DNA of 64,000 nucleotides from Ditylenchus dipsaci (lineage: Eukaryota > Nematoda > Chromadorea > Rhabditida > Anguinidae). Both the position numbers and the translations under genes were made by a program. The stretch covers positions 124,001 to 188,000 of the forward strand of contig SADC01001181.1 of the NCBI GenBank assembly GCA_004194705.1, given 5' to 3'. This document shows, one piece after another, positions 48,202 to 60,900 of the stretch. Every line of letters starts with the position of its first letter. Within the stretch, counting starts at the first letter, position 1. The notes beneath the pieces were generated by a model, which was not told the origin of the DNA, ran no database searches, and was given only the letters and a program-made list of their open reading frames with translations.

Positions 48202-50845
48202 TTACTTCATGATTCGGCTTACAACGTCGAAGTGGCTGTGCTGGTAACGGATGGTGGAAGTAGGACCCGGAACCAGAAGAGTTCTCAGCTATAATTTAAA
48301 AAATCACGTTGATCAATTATCAAACACACTAAAGTAAAGCTTACATTTTCATAAGCAGCGGAAAAGTATAAAAACCTCATCCTTTCATTTGGCTGGAACA
48401 CGATGAAATTGCGACTGTAACGACGGGCGGCCAGAATCAATTGTTGGGTGCTCCCCCAATGCTTTCTCTCGGCAAACTCTTCGCTCGGCGTGGTCGCATG
48501 ATCTTTAATGTAGTCGTCAACATCTTCTTTCGAGCAAATCCAATTAGCCCACTTCTCAGTGCGATTTTTTTGCAGGTAGTCCATAAGCTCCTGACGAACT
48601 CTTGCTTGTTCATTTTCATTACGATATACGATAAGTGCAATCGATCTAAACTACTCAATAAGCACACAAGTATAACCTAGCGCTGAATAATCCTCACCCA
48701 TAGAAGCAGTGACCGTTGTGTTCTATTGGAAGGAATACTGTCGGTTCTTCTCGCTCCATTGATAAGTTTGGCATAAAGGCACTGCGACTTCTTTCACTAC
48801 CACTACCTTTGAGTTCTGTTTCATGGATCGCTCCAGGACTTTTCGCATTCTTTTTGCCCTCTTCTTCATAGCTTTGCGCTGCTCTTTCTTTTCCGCTCTG
48901 GCGAGTAAATGGCTAGCAGAAGTAAGGAAATTCAGTGTGTCCGGAAGAATGCTAACATCATGCAGTGCATTGACGGTGCTTTCCTAAAGCAAATTCAAAA
49001 AACCTTAACAGTATTGAAACCTCAACCTCAAACTCTGTCCAGAGTGCATCAAGTCTTTCATTCATAGCAGCATACAGCTTGTTTTGAGGTCTTGGCTTCT
49101 CCCCATTTTCCAGCTGGATTATCCGCACTGATTGCTGATACTGAAGCTTTTGCAAGAATTGGAAGAGCAAAGTACAGCCTGGTCTTCGTAATGCACCATT
49201 TCGTCTGCAAAGAAAGGTGATTATGATAAATGAAAGATGCTCAACAACAAACCGCTTCAAAAAAGAATTGTAAGACTCACAAACATTGGTAGTTCGATGA
49301 CGAAGGCGGTAAAAGTTCCACAGGTTTCCTTTCTTCTTTAGCCATCGCCCTTCAAAGTAGTCGCAGAAAGTCGAAGCACCAACCGCTTCCAACTCTCCTT
49401 GAGATGCTCTCGCTAAGAGAATGCAGCTTGATCTTTAGGCAGAAGAGGAAGAGCCATTGTCATTCTAATGAGCTGATGAAAGTTACTATCTTGCTGGTAT
49501 TGCCGCTGAAAGCCGAGAGAATTTGTGTTGCGCAGGATTGCCTTAGTGTAGTGAAACAGACAGCCCCTAATCTTCTAAAATATCAATGGTGATATTAAAG
49601 AATTATAAGAAAAAGGAAAAATGTAATCTACTTCGAGTCCAAATGCATTTATGGCTGCTCCCATTTCTGCCTTTTCATAGTCGCAGTGGAACTTCTCAAA
49701 GATTGGCTTGATTTCTAGTAGAGCCCACTTCGCTGGCAAGTGCTGGAAAATGACATTGTAGCTAGCTTCCAAACGATTTTCCATAAGGCATGTTGCGATT
49801 GCAATTCATTCTCCTTTGAACTAAAGACAAGAACTGACACACGTCTATAACTTAACCGTATAAAAATCTTACAAGCCCATGTATAATGAAGATCTGCGCA
49901 AATCCAATCGGACACAAATCGAAAGTCCCATCCGCCATCAAAAGGTTGCATTGAGCAGATGCCCTGAAGTCATCTTCTGAAGCGAAAATCACCACTCCAC
50001 ATTTTTGATCAGCCAGCGAAAGCCATCTGCGGATCAAACGAGTAATCACAGGATATAGTATAATCAAAAATCTACCAACCTTTCTTCATTTTTCGTAACA
50101 AAAGCGCGATAAGTGTTTTCGTACATCTCCGGCGGTTCGTAAGGATTCTTCACATTAGTTGCCGCCATCTTTCTTCGGCGATAGTACTGATTGCGGACGC
50201 TGTTCCAAGATGGAAAGAGAATTGCAATCGAATCCGGCTCCTTTCCTGTTTGCCCAGCATGTTTGGCCACCTTAAAGCTACGTTCACATAACCCAAAATC
50301 TCACCCCCACACCCAGACCCACACTCGTGTTCACAATAAAATTTAACTAGTCAAAAGTGACTAGTGCGAGTGTGGGTGCGGGTGTGAGATTTGATTGTTC
50401 ACATAAAGAGTGTGGGTGCTGGTGTGGCTGTGGTTCTGAGCGCTATTGTGAACGTGCCTTAAGGGCGTGCTGTTGTCCTCTTTCATGCGCCTCCTGTGGC
50501 CTCATCAGTGCATTTGCTTCGGTGGGTGTGCTTCTTGTAGACACGATAATTAGACCCTTCTTTGACAGCTAGCATTTCATTTGCATATTTTGTTTGCAGC
50601 GGCCTAGAATAAACGTAAACAGAAATACGTTAGGGGAATGTTAAATCTTACACGACAATTCCATCGCTGAGGTATGGATCAATGGTGATTTCTTTAGGCA
50701 TGTGGCGGTAGATGGTCTTTGCAGCGCATGTTTTGTTGTATTGCTGCTTTAAGAAGCTGGCCACATCTTCTAGCGTAGCTTTCTTATTTTTGAGATGCAA
50801 GAGATTTTCGGTCACGTCGGCGTTAGTCCATTTGAAGTCCTCCAT
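48202..50845 (-). pseudogene. MULE transposase with C-terminal OTU protease domain, probably defective
   Basis: Pieces in order: 50845-50654 (MEDFKWTNADVTENLL, a helical head); about 50273-50080; 50026-49873 with MADGTFDLCPIGF (first catalytic Asp); about 49790-49600 with FHCDYEKAEMGAAINAFG (second Asp); 49590-49250 with GCLFHYT (CxxH-type motif) and STFCDYFEGRW..TTNVCESYNSF (catalytic Glu). Then comes a linker to about 48720. An OTU-type cysteine protease follows: IEHNGHCFYG (NGHC in place of the DGNC motif, Cys kept), ELMDYLQKN, HWGSTQQLILAARRY and, in the last exon, RYQHSHFDVV with the catalytic His, ending at a stop at 48202. A one-base frame break near 49425 and a TGA near 49805 suggest a dead copy. 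OTU domains are known in some animal MULEs. Confidence 0.78.
50290..50460. repeat. Small palindromic insertion in the MULE coding region
   Basis: ACCCACACTCGTGTTCAC and GTGACTAGTGCGAGTGTGGGT arms around TAGTCAAAAGTGACTA, followed by GTGTGGGTGCTGGTGTGG words. It lies between the first and second transposase exons. Confidence 0.55.
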
Positions 50846-50963
50846 CTTAAGAAAGCAAGATGAACAAATGAACAACACAAGGTAAAGAATGACAAAAAGC
50901 CTTACAAAGTTGTAAGAATCTATCGGGGATATCGGGGAAAATATTATGAGAACACACACACAG

Positions 50964-51078
50964 TAAAAGAACACACGACCGCACAAAAAACAATAATGAA
51001 ATTCAAATTTTAAAAGTTTGGCGTTTTGTTAAGACGTTTGGCGGTTTTTGTGACATTTGTCACGCCAACCGCCAAACG
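50964..51078. repeat. MULE terminal inverted repeat, right
   Basis: Reverse complement of 47536-47650, ending GTCACGCCAACCGCCAAACG. Confidence 0.88.
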
Positions 51079-51929
51079 ACTACGCACCGAATAATCCACT
51101 GTTGAATTATCCGGTTTTTTGAATAATCCGACTGCGGAAAATTACTCTGTTGAATTATCCGCTTTTGAATTGTCTGCTGTTCAATAAACCCCCGCCAATC
51201 CCTCACTCTCTAATAATCCGCACCCCACGGACCTCATATCTCAGTCTAGAGCAAACATTTCACAAATCTGTTTTTTTGCGTTTTCTTAATTAGCAGGAGC
51301 TCTCCTGATTTCACTTTTCAGATTTCAGTTGAGTACCCGAAAATCTCAAAATCGACCTCAAATTTTTATGATTTTTCAGGGTGGAAAAATAATCCACCAC
51401 GAGAATATACGGTAAATTTAGAGTGTAAACTTGGTCTTATATTATGCACAAAAGTAGTTCGAAAACTCCGAAAATGTTTAACAGAGGGCGGAAGGACCAA
51501 TTTTCAAAAACTTTTCAAAATTTCGAGATTTAATTATCACAGCCATTTTTGACAGCATTTTATTAAAGATCTGAGTATTTTACCATTGAAGATGACTTTT
51601 TCAATATTTTTGATATTTGTGACCATATTTTTGACCAAAAATCAATTCAGCTCTGGAGAATATGTGGTATTAATTTGGTTTTTTCTAAAATTAGTTATCC
51701 GTGATCAAAAAGTTTAGTGCGGATCAATTCTGAAGAAAATGCAGCACCCGTGACTCTGGCTCATAATTAAAACATTCGAATGAAATTGCTTTTGCACATT
51801 ATTTATACACAATATTATTTTTCAGACTAAGCACAATTCACATCAGAGTTTGTGAGTGATATCCCTGAGGAGCATGGCCAGATACACTAGACATTCTTCT
51901 GCTCAACAACATTTCATCTGTAGGTGGTA

Positions 51930-54900
51930 TTAGTCTGTGCAGTCTGGCCATTTGATCCCCGAATCCACCGTCAAAGTAATTGAAGGAGTGGACAATTTGC
52001 TGAAGATCATTGGGATTGAGGAAGTCTTTCTTTTAGCCAGTGGTTCTGAGCCTTTTCTCGAAGTTCTAGGTGTAATTGAGCGAGACCCTACTGCAGTTGT
52101 GGTTGAAACCGTGGCTGCATCAGAGCTTTGCCTGATTCGGACAGTGCTCTGCTCGGCCATGCTTTCTCTGCCACCAGGCCACGGTAGATTGGGATTTGAA
52201 GAAAGTGAGGGATCATCTTCCAAATGCCTCAATCTGCGCTGTTGGTAATGAGCTAGAGGTCCTTCACCCAACACCATGTGGCTTAGTGCATCCGATTGAC
52301 TATGGTGCGGATTAACAGCGCCCATTTTAACACCACAGTTGTGAGTGGAACTGAAAAGTCTTAGTGTACAATGGAAGTTTTACAGAATTGGAGCCATATC
52401 AAAGTTTATTTATAGTTGAGCCCGCACGCTCTACCAGGTACTGTTTTAACTCCGACGCCGATGCGTGACTTTTGGGCCTCCTCATGCAGAATTTTACGCA
52501 GATTAATAAGAAGTAAACGCTTGCCACATAAAAATTTTAATTGCAGGGCATATTTCAGACCCAAAAGTCACAAGTCAGAATGTTAATCCGAGAAAAAATA
52601 CGGTAGGTTAGAACTTTTGTAAATAAAAATAGTTAGATTAAATTTATGTGTTCAGCTGCTCACCCATACAATCGTGGTTGTTCAGCCATCTCCAAACGAG
52701 TTGATCTGCTGATTCCAAGTCCCATATTTAAATTGGCTTTTTGAATAGAGTTGAACCAGTTAAAAAAGCGTCCTGGCCAAGTAAGGCCCAGTCGAAGAGA
52801 CTGTGTCTTGGATTCAATGCAGAATTCACCAGCTGCCATAAGCAACGCAACAATGATTCCAGCAAAGAGTACATAGAATATGCCAAAAACTCGTTGAAGA
52901 GAAGAATGCGACACATTGCTCACAGCGTGACAATGCGGTGAATCTGAACATTTTTGATTGACTATTATAAAAGGTCAGAAAATGAGCAATCGAACTTTGT
53001 TTGTTCCACCACTTATTTTTCAATCCTTCCAAAATAGTTCTTTCCTGCAGCTGGAGAATTGTCTTTGAAAAAATATCGCGTAGAGGAGAGCCTTTGGGCA
53101 AAGCAACACCATAACCCTGTAAATCGGCATGTAAAGCATATAAGTTATACGGTATTTTATCTGGAAGTATTTTTGCGGCTTAATTTGTTTAACTTATTTT
53201 CATTTTGTTGACTTTAGTTATTGTTGTCAGAAAAAAAAAGATAAATTAAAATGTGAAGCTATCTTGTCATTTTTAATAAAACATTTAAATGTTTTTGAAT
53301 ATGAAGCGTATGACTGCCTAAAATTTCAAGAGGAAGTGAGTGGTGTTGACAATTAGAGGGGGAGGCTTCTTTTTCGATCGACTTCCAGGGGGGGGGGCTA
53401 ATTAGAGAAAGTACGGTAATGCCCATAAAAATGTCACCAATTACCGTGTTTTGGTCTTTTTTTGTAAACAAGAAAAATTCTAACTATATTTCAAATGTAC
53501 AAAACTTTAGGAGGACATTTTGATTTTAACAATGACTGTTAAGAAAAGAAATTTGAGAAAAATAATGAATTAAATATTGGTCCGCTTAGAAGTGACATAT
53601 TTTTACTACTTTTCCGAAAATTCCGGAAAATATCCTATACTTGACAAAAATTAATTATCTTTAAATAAAAAAATATATTTTTCCGCGTAAAGAGAATTCA
53701 CCTTTGAATCCAGCAGACCTCCTACAGTTTGTAAATTACAGTCACTGCCCATGTAAAACTCTAGCATAGAACTCTCCATCATATATGCCTTCAAAAAAAA
53801 ATTATTTCGTAAGAATTAATAGTCTATCTGTCTGTTACATAATTTCCGGCCTTGACCCTGGCAATACCCTCCTTACTGCTATTGACAAACACTGTTGGAC
53901 TGGTGGATTGCATAATCGACCACCTGTAGAAATTTCCGATTAAAAAAAGTTAAAAATATTTATTTTGGTTATCTTACATTCTCTCATAGATGGGTATTTT
54001 GGATTCACGGAAAAAGTCCATAGTAGACCCATTTCTGAGAGTGCCGAACTTTATTCTTTGCTGACTGGCTAAATCTGCTGAGCTTTCCACTGGAGTTGTC
54101 ATCCTTTCTACTGTCAAAAATGCAGCTAATTGGGCAGTGTAAGAAGAAATTAGGATCAGCGTAAACATCCACCTTAATACAATTTTAAAATAAGTGTAAT
54201 TAAAATCAACGGACTGAACAGCCATTGTATAGACTCTTTTAAGGGGGCGTAATCGTTTCGCCGATGAAACTTTCACCAATAAGATCTTTTCGCTGACGGC
54301 ATCTTTTTGCCAATGAGATCACTTTGTCAATGGTATGTTTTCACCGATAGCTTCTTTTCTCAAGCATTCTTAGTTTTTGTCAGGTAAATTACCACTCATT
54401 TTGTAGCCAGTGAGATGAGCTAAAGGTGAGATAAAAATCTTATCTTTGACCAAAATTTAGACATTTAGCTTTGGGGATCCAAGGAAAACCACCTAAAAAG
54501 ATGCGTGGACAGGGCCATTTATGGGGAGGGGGTTTATAGGGGTGATTACCTTCCCCTTCGGTGCGGTCCTAGGCCACCGTGAATTAAAAAGGCTCTGTAC
54601 GTGGATATCCTAAAAAGACGGAATTTGAGCATAGTTTTGTTAACTGCAGCTTAGCGCATAAAGAAACTCTTGTGAGTTACTTTCGAGTGATTTGTGTCTA
54701 AGGTATGTGGGTGTGCGCATCTCAACCCCAAGCCTCCAAAGTGTGCGCAGAGGGCTTGAAAGTTAGAGATGCGCGCACTCACTTACCTGAGACATGATTC
54801 CGGGCAAGATTCTAGTTCAAAAATGCATATAGAGGCTCTTTTTGTCCAGCTCCAGTGACCAAAACGTGGTAAAATACTCCTTTATATATTGGTTTACGTT

Positions 54901-57900
54901 GGGGACCAAGGCAAAAAGACAAAAAAATACAAAAATTTGTTTTTGAAAAATATGACGTGTTTTTGAAAACGTGTTTTGAATGTTTTCGGGGTCGAGAAGT
55001 ATGAATAAGTCGTCAATATACGGTTTTTCGTGGATGACATATACTATACTCCGGCCGATTTGGCAAATTGAAATATGCCCAATCGACATTAAACATCGAC
55101 GTTTCACAACTTTGTAAACTTGTCAAAGTCATAGACACTATGAATGGAATAGAATATCTTCAAGTTGAATTGGATTTGTTCAGGCCAATTTTCATTGTGA
55201 GAGACGGATACGAAAAACTAATTTTTTTTCAAATGTCATTGTGCCAAGTTTCTTATTTGTCAAACGTCGAGTTGCCAAATTTTGCTTTTTTTAAGTGGTA
55301 AGACGTTTCGTCAAAAAAGTCTCATGTGAGACTTTTTTGACGAAACGTCTTAACAGAACGCCAAGTTTGTATACGTTTGAATTCATTCTTATTTTATTTT
55401 GCAGTCGGCTGCTTTTTTGTTCTATTGATTTTTCTCACAAATCACGAGTCCTTTGATGGATTCTAGCTTTTTCATATTGCTTCAATTTCTGTAAACCTTC
55501 TCAGGAAAAATATTCTAGAAGGTAACGAAACCTTTATCCGTTTCCATGGTTTCGAATGACAGGTGATGACGAGACCCGAAAAGTTAAATAAAAATTAATA
55601 ATTGTAGAATTTTTTTTCATGTGCACGAAACTCTGACTAATTCACTAAAACCACACAATATTCAACTAAATTCTTTAAGCATTTTACTTGTTCGCATACT
55701 TTCGAACAAATTTTATAGAAAACATGTGTTTCTATTAAGTGATAAGATAACATTAGTAAATTAGCCATCAGTAAAGAGCACAACTTGGTTGTTATTTATC
55801 ATCTTAACATCTTAAAATCAAAAATAGGCGACCTTCTTTTGGTCCCCTCCGGGTGGATTCAACTGTACAGCCTGACGAGTAACAATCAAGTTTTAACCTT
55901 GCCTACCGTAACAAGGGTATTATTTTGACGAATATAACTGCTCATCTACCCATTCAGATTAATTTTTTGATTTTTTGGGTCGACACTGTAGGTGTTGGGC
56001 ATTAGGTTGACGACAAAAACATTCTTGATTATGACCCTTTCTCAGCAGCTGGGATTATCGGCTGGGATTATATAGTTCCTCCGGCCATTCAGGCTTTTAT
56101 TCGAAAATTGAGACATAAATTTGATTACGATAAATACAACCTGCAAACAATTTAAACCAAAACTTTATTCACTTTAAAAAAACATTAGTAACAAGGACAA
56201 CAATTTACTTTGAAGACTGGTTGTAGGCCCAAGGGCTGTAGGCTGGAAAATTCGAGCTGTAGACTGAGAAAGACGGGCTGTATACTAGCGACAATCATTA
56301 GAATAAGAACTAACGAATTTTTCAAATCGACTTACTATTCAAAGCTTCTCCACGATGGATCACATCCTCAATATTGTACACCATAACCTTGAAAACACAG
56401 AAATGAGAATTCTAAAACATTGAAAGTTGTAAACCTTGTGACATCCTGAAGCTCATTGTTCACCGCAGTCGTCGCATACCTGATCTTGTCCGTGCACTTT
56501 CGCTTGGCAAAAATAAAAGTGGCATAGGGCATAAAAATGCTGAAAATGGCTGCCACAAATAAAGTACATACCTTGCTGAATACAGGTGTCTAAAAAACAA
56601 CATAGATTATACGTAGCCTGGCAAAAATAACTACCCAAAATTCTGTCACCACATCCTCCAAGAACGCAAATGCCAGTTTTTTCGGAAAGTTCTGATCACA
56701 GAAAGATAAAGCGCACAATAGACCTTTGATCGTGTAGTTAAAGAGTATATTATTTGAATGGGATAATAGGTTTTAAAAGAACATACTGAAAGAACTATGC
56801 ACCACTTGAGACCGATTGGACCTCTGGCGTACGCAGCGCGCTAAGCTTTCGGAAGAGTAATTTGGCTTGTGATTTGTATTTAACCACGTTGTGCTCAGGC
56901 TCTAAAGAATGTTAAATACCCACTGGTGATAAACAAATGGTACTACCGTATTTCCTCTAATAAGCGCGCATGCTCTAATAAGCGCGCACCCCCTACTTTA
57001 AGGGCCTATATCTCAGCTCAGAGAATTTTTATTCCAAAGCTGTTTGATACGTTTTCTTACTTCCCACGAGCTCTACCGATTCCACTTTTAAGATTTTAGT
57101 TGAGCACCCGAAAATCTCGAAATCAAATTCCAAATTTTCCGATTTTTGGGGGTTTGAATAATAAGCGCGCCGGCGCGCTTATTAGAGGAAATACGGTAAG
57201 TTACGTCATCTGCCCCTTCAATTGATGTAGCGAGAATACCGTATTCTCTCTATTAGTTCCACACTCTCTATTAAACCCACACCCCCAACTTTGAACCCTT
57301 TTTAAACGACGATCTGCCAAGCCAAACGTTTGCAAAATATATCGCTTTTGACCAATATCACTTAGCATTTTAAAGGGCCATTGCCACCTCTTTTGAACTG
57401 TCCACCGCCAATTCAAATTTTCGTGCCTAATCATTCAATTTCGGTACTGATTTTTCAACTTGGTTTCTAACAAAACTAGACCTAGAATTTAATTTTAGGT
57501 GTAGTTTTGTTAGAAACCAAGTTGAAAAGTTCGAACAGAATTTCAATGATTCAGAAAAAAATTTGAATTGGCGGGGGACATCCGTTGTCGGGGACGGCAA
57601 TGGCCCTTTAAAGGAATAAAAAAAATTGAGAATTTTCTTCAAAATTTCGAATTCCATAAGGGCGGAATCGAAATTCAGGAGAATTCTCCGAAATTCTGGA
57701 TAATTGTGTTTTGGCACTGCGACTTTAGACCGTTCCTCGGCAACCAAACAACTTTCAAAACTCTGCTTTGTGATTTGGATTTCTGCTGTAATCTCATTCA
57801 AAGTCAGTAACCTACCAAATTACGGCTACGGTGCGCGTAGCTGCTGCCCTGGGTATTACATCAGAGCCTTGTTGCATCAAACTTCCTACCGCAAACCACA

Positions 57901-60900
57901 AACTGTTGAGCAGATTGAACTGATTTTTGTGCTTTCTGGACTTTAGACGTTTATCTTCGCGATCTAGGCGCTGCACGTCATCAAACCTAAACTTTTTTCT
58001 TGTGCTTCCTAAACAATAAAATAAATGACTGACCATTCATAAGGACTGAACCGAGCCAAAAACCACATCATGCAGGCCACACTAAAATAGGCGATTCCCA
58101 GACACACCCACACAGAAAAAGAGAGTGGCTCGAGAAAAGTGAAAAGTGTACTTGAACCCGGGCCCACCAATCCACTACTCTGTGCTGAATCGTCTAGGTT
58201 TTTACTAACTAATATAGCTATTCCTAGGTGCATGAAAGGAAGGGTAAAATCTATAATTGGGAATAATTGAAAGCCCCAAAAAAAGAATATTTACCTATGA
58301 CAGAAACACGGCTATATGTGATAGTGACTGCCGAAACCGACAAATCGGCTTCATGTCTTTGAAGTACACCAATTATACCATTCCAGCGTCCTGTTTCATC
58401 CTGTAAACTGGGTTTTCATACCTGGTATGGAATTTTTTATGGTCGGCTGTGCACAAAAATTAAGTTTGTTCTTTTTTATTTTTGGGGGGTATGATCGTTT
58501 CTCAGATTCATGCATTTATAAAAAGTTTTGCCAGATTTTCGCATTTGCAGAAATCTGGTGAAACTCTCCTTCGTCCGAAAACAACAAAGATGCTATTAAA
58601 AGGGCGTGTTCACCTGTTTAAAATTTTTCACCGTTTGGCATAAGTTAAAAACGAGTAGCGTCAAAAATCCGTACAGAAGTACAATGAATAATGGCTTGGT
58701 TACAATGGCATGTCGATGTCGAAGCAAAGTGGTTACAGTGACATGTCGAAGTCGATGTCGATGTCGAAGTAGGCTATTTTATATAAATTTTCGAAATTCG
58801 AAATCGTTCGAATTTTTTTTCTTCTGCTTCGACAAGAGCTAGGTTTTTCACAGCCGACCTTCATTATTTTTCATATATCTGGTGCGGAATTTCATGCGCT
58901 ATCTTTTGGGCTATAAAGTGTTTAAAAAAGATAACGAAAATATGTCAAACAGAATGATTTTTGAGCACTACACCGTATTTTTCTTTGCACTTCGACAGGG
59001 ACTTCGACATGCCTTTATTTTTCTAGTCTTTTATGATTTTTAACATCGGAGAGACCGTATGTCCTGAAAGTATATTCTTGTGCAGAATTTCACGCTGAAC
59101 ACGATGGTGGAAAAAAATTCACAAAGAGTCACTGTATGGTGGTCTGTTGCCCTTGTGAACCGACCAAGTAACGATTTTTGCCTATGCAACTTCAAAGAGA
59201 TAGACCATGCGAACTTTTTAAGGCTCAAATTGTTTTACCACCTCAAATTATTTTTTATCCCCTAAAATTTGAATTCTGGGCAAATTATTTTTCACCCCTT
59301 AAATTATTTCTTTGGATGTATCGAAGAATTTAAAGAAATATTTGCTAAAAAGGCACATTTGCTTAAAATGATTTCGCTAAAGATACACTTGGTAAAACAA
59401 AATTTTGGTAAAGGCCTTTTCTGGTTCCTTTTGTATCACAGGTATGATGACAATACGCTATTTTGAAAATGCAGTTACGTGGAATCGAACATGTGACCTT
59501 AAACATTTACCCCATCACGTTAACCACTGCACTACGAACTAGATTGCATGAAACCCCAAGTGCGTCCACCCTCCAATGCAAGTCATTATTTTGAACATTT
59601 TTACCTACTTAACCCACTTGGATAGTATCTAAGCCACGTGTATGCTATTCTTTGTACCCATAGGGGTTCGAACGGCGGTACCCCGAAGTTAAGCGGCATT
59701 TTGCATTTTGAAAAATTAAAATTTCTTAAAAATAAAAATAAGCCATTTTTCTAACTTAAAATTGTGTGGGTAATTGGGTTTGTTAAGCCCAAAGTTGCGA
59801 TTTTACACACCCCAACTTCGATACCTGGTGTAGGTGTCACTTGGCCAAGTGGATGTCCACCTGGATGGCCTAAAAATAAAAAAGTTTATTTAAATAAAAA
59901 AATCCCTTTTTCCAAACTAAAAAATCTGTGAAGAGTTGGGTTTGTTTAGACCAAAAGTGCGATTTTACCTACCCAACCCCAAATCAAGGGTTGTGTACCA
60001 CCTGGACAGGTTGATATCCAAGAGTAAGGGCAGATTCACCAAATGACCTGAAAGGTTAAACGTTAGTCTTTTTACATCTAAAATTATGGTAAAAAATAAA
60101 GTGTGCACCCAGGTGGATTCGAACCAGCAAGATCGGCGGTGCATATCCAAGTGGTCGTCCACTTGGATCAAAAATTCTTTTTCTTTTTTGGGTTCTGAAA
60201 CTTGTTTTGTGGACTGATTCGGACACGCTGAAGATGCTTTGATAATAGTGAAACAAGGTTTTGTATGGTACTTTTCGAGTATCAGGAATAATTCATTCTA
60301 CCAAAACTCAAAAATACCCGAGAAAACGGCATTTTACTGCTATGCCTGAATCAATCCAAACAGGTTTTGGAACCCAAAAAAGAAAAAAAAAATTTGCTCC
60401 AGGTGACGACCACTTGGTTTAGTTGGACTTAAAAATTTAAATTCCCGCAAAATTTTCTCAAAACCGAGGTTGATGGTTCGAACCCTTATGGGTGCAAAGC
60501 CTATTTCACACATTTTGCACCGACAATACCAAGAATATTTGGCTGCTTCGCGGCCGAAGACCAGCACATTACCCACTGCAAGGGATTGGGGTGAAAAAAC
60601 TCAAGGGAACCGAAAAAGGTAGGCTCAGAGAAAAATACTCTTTGGAGGGGCTTTTACGCTTTGATACTATCCAAGTGGGTTAGGTAGTTAAAAAAGTTCA
60701 AAATAATGACTTCTTCTTCAAGATAATAAAATAAAAACAATAAAAAATATGTGAAAAATATGGTGTGGTGACCGATTCTCATTATGGTGACCGATTTCCC
60801 ATTGTAACCACCTTCGACATCGACATCGACATAGACATCGACATCGACTTCTATTGTAACCACCTTCGACATCGACATAGACATCGACATGCCATTGTCA

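Larger units (their letters stand above)
47228..51200. mobile_element. Array-bounded MULE (Mutator/Phantom-like) element with OTU domain
   Basis: Outer arrays of GGATAATTCAACAG/TTCAAAAACCGG units lie at 47228-47365 and, inverted (GTTGAATTATCCGG), at 51085-51200. Inside are long terminal inverted repeats of about 115 bases: 47536-47650 and 50964-51078, starting CGTTTGGCGGTTGGCGTGAC. These ends contain a further hairpin (GTGACAAATGTCAC). The left array is interrupted by a palindrome at 47370-47520. The coding region is on the minus strand. I see no clear 8-10 base target duplication directly next to 47536 and 51078. Confidence 0.85.

Noticed and set aside
47536..51078. Target-site duplication at the MULE ends
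   Set aside because: The flanks (CATAGGGG and ACTACGCACC) do not form an 8-10 base direct repeat.
57427..57801. 124-residue minus-strand frame next to the receptor pore exon
   Set aside because: It runs through the foldback MITE at 57370-57620, and the receptor exon ends at a good donor before it.
59470..59545. Functional tRNA gene
   Set aside because: A and B boxes are present but the acceptor stem does not close.
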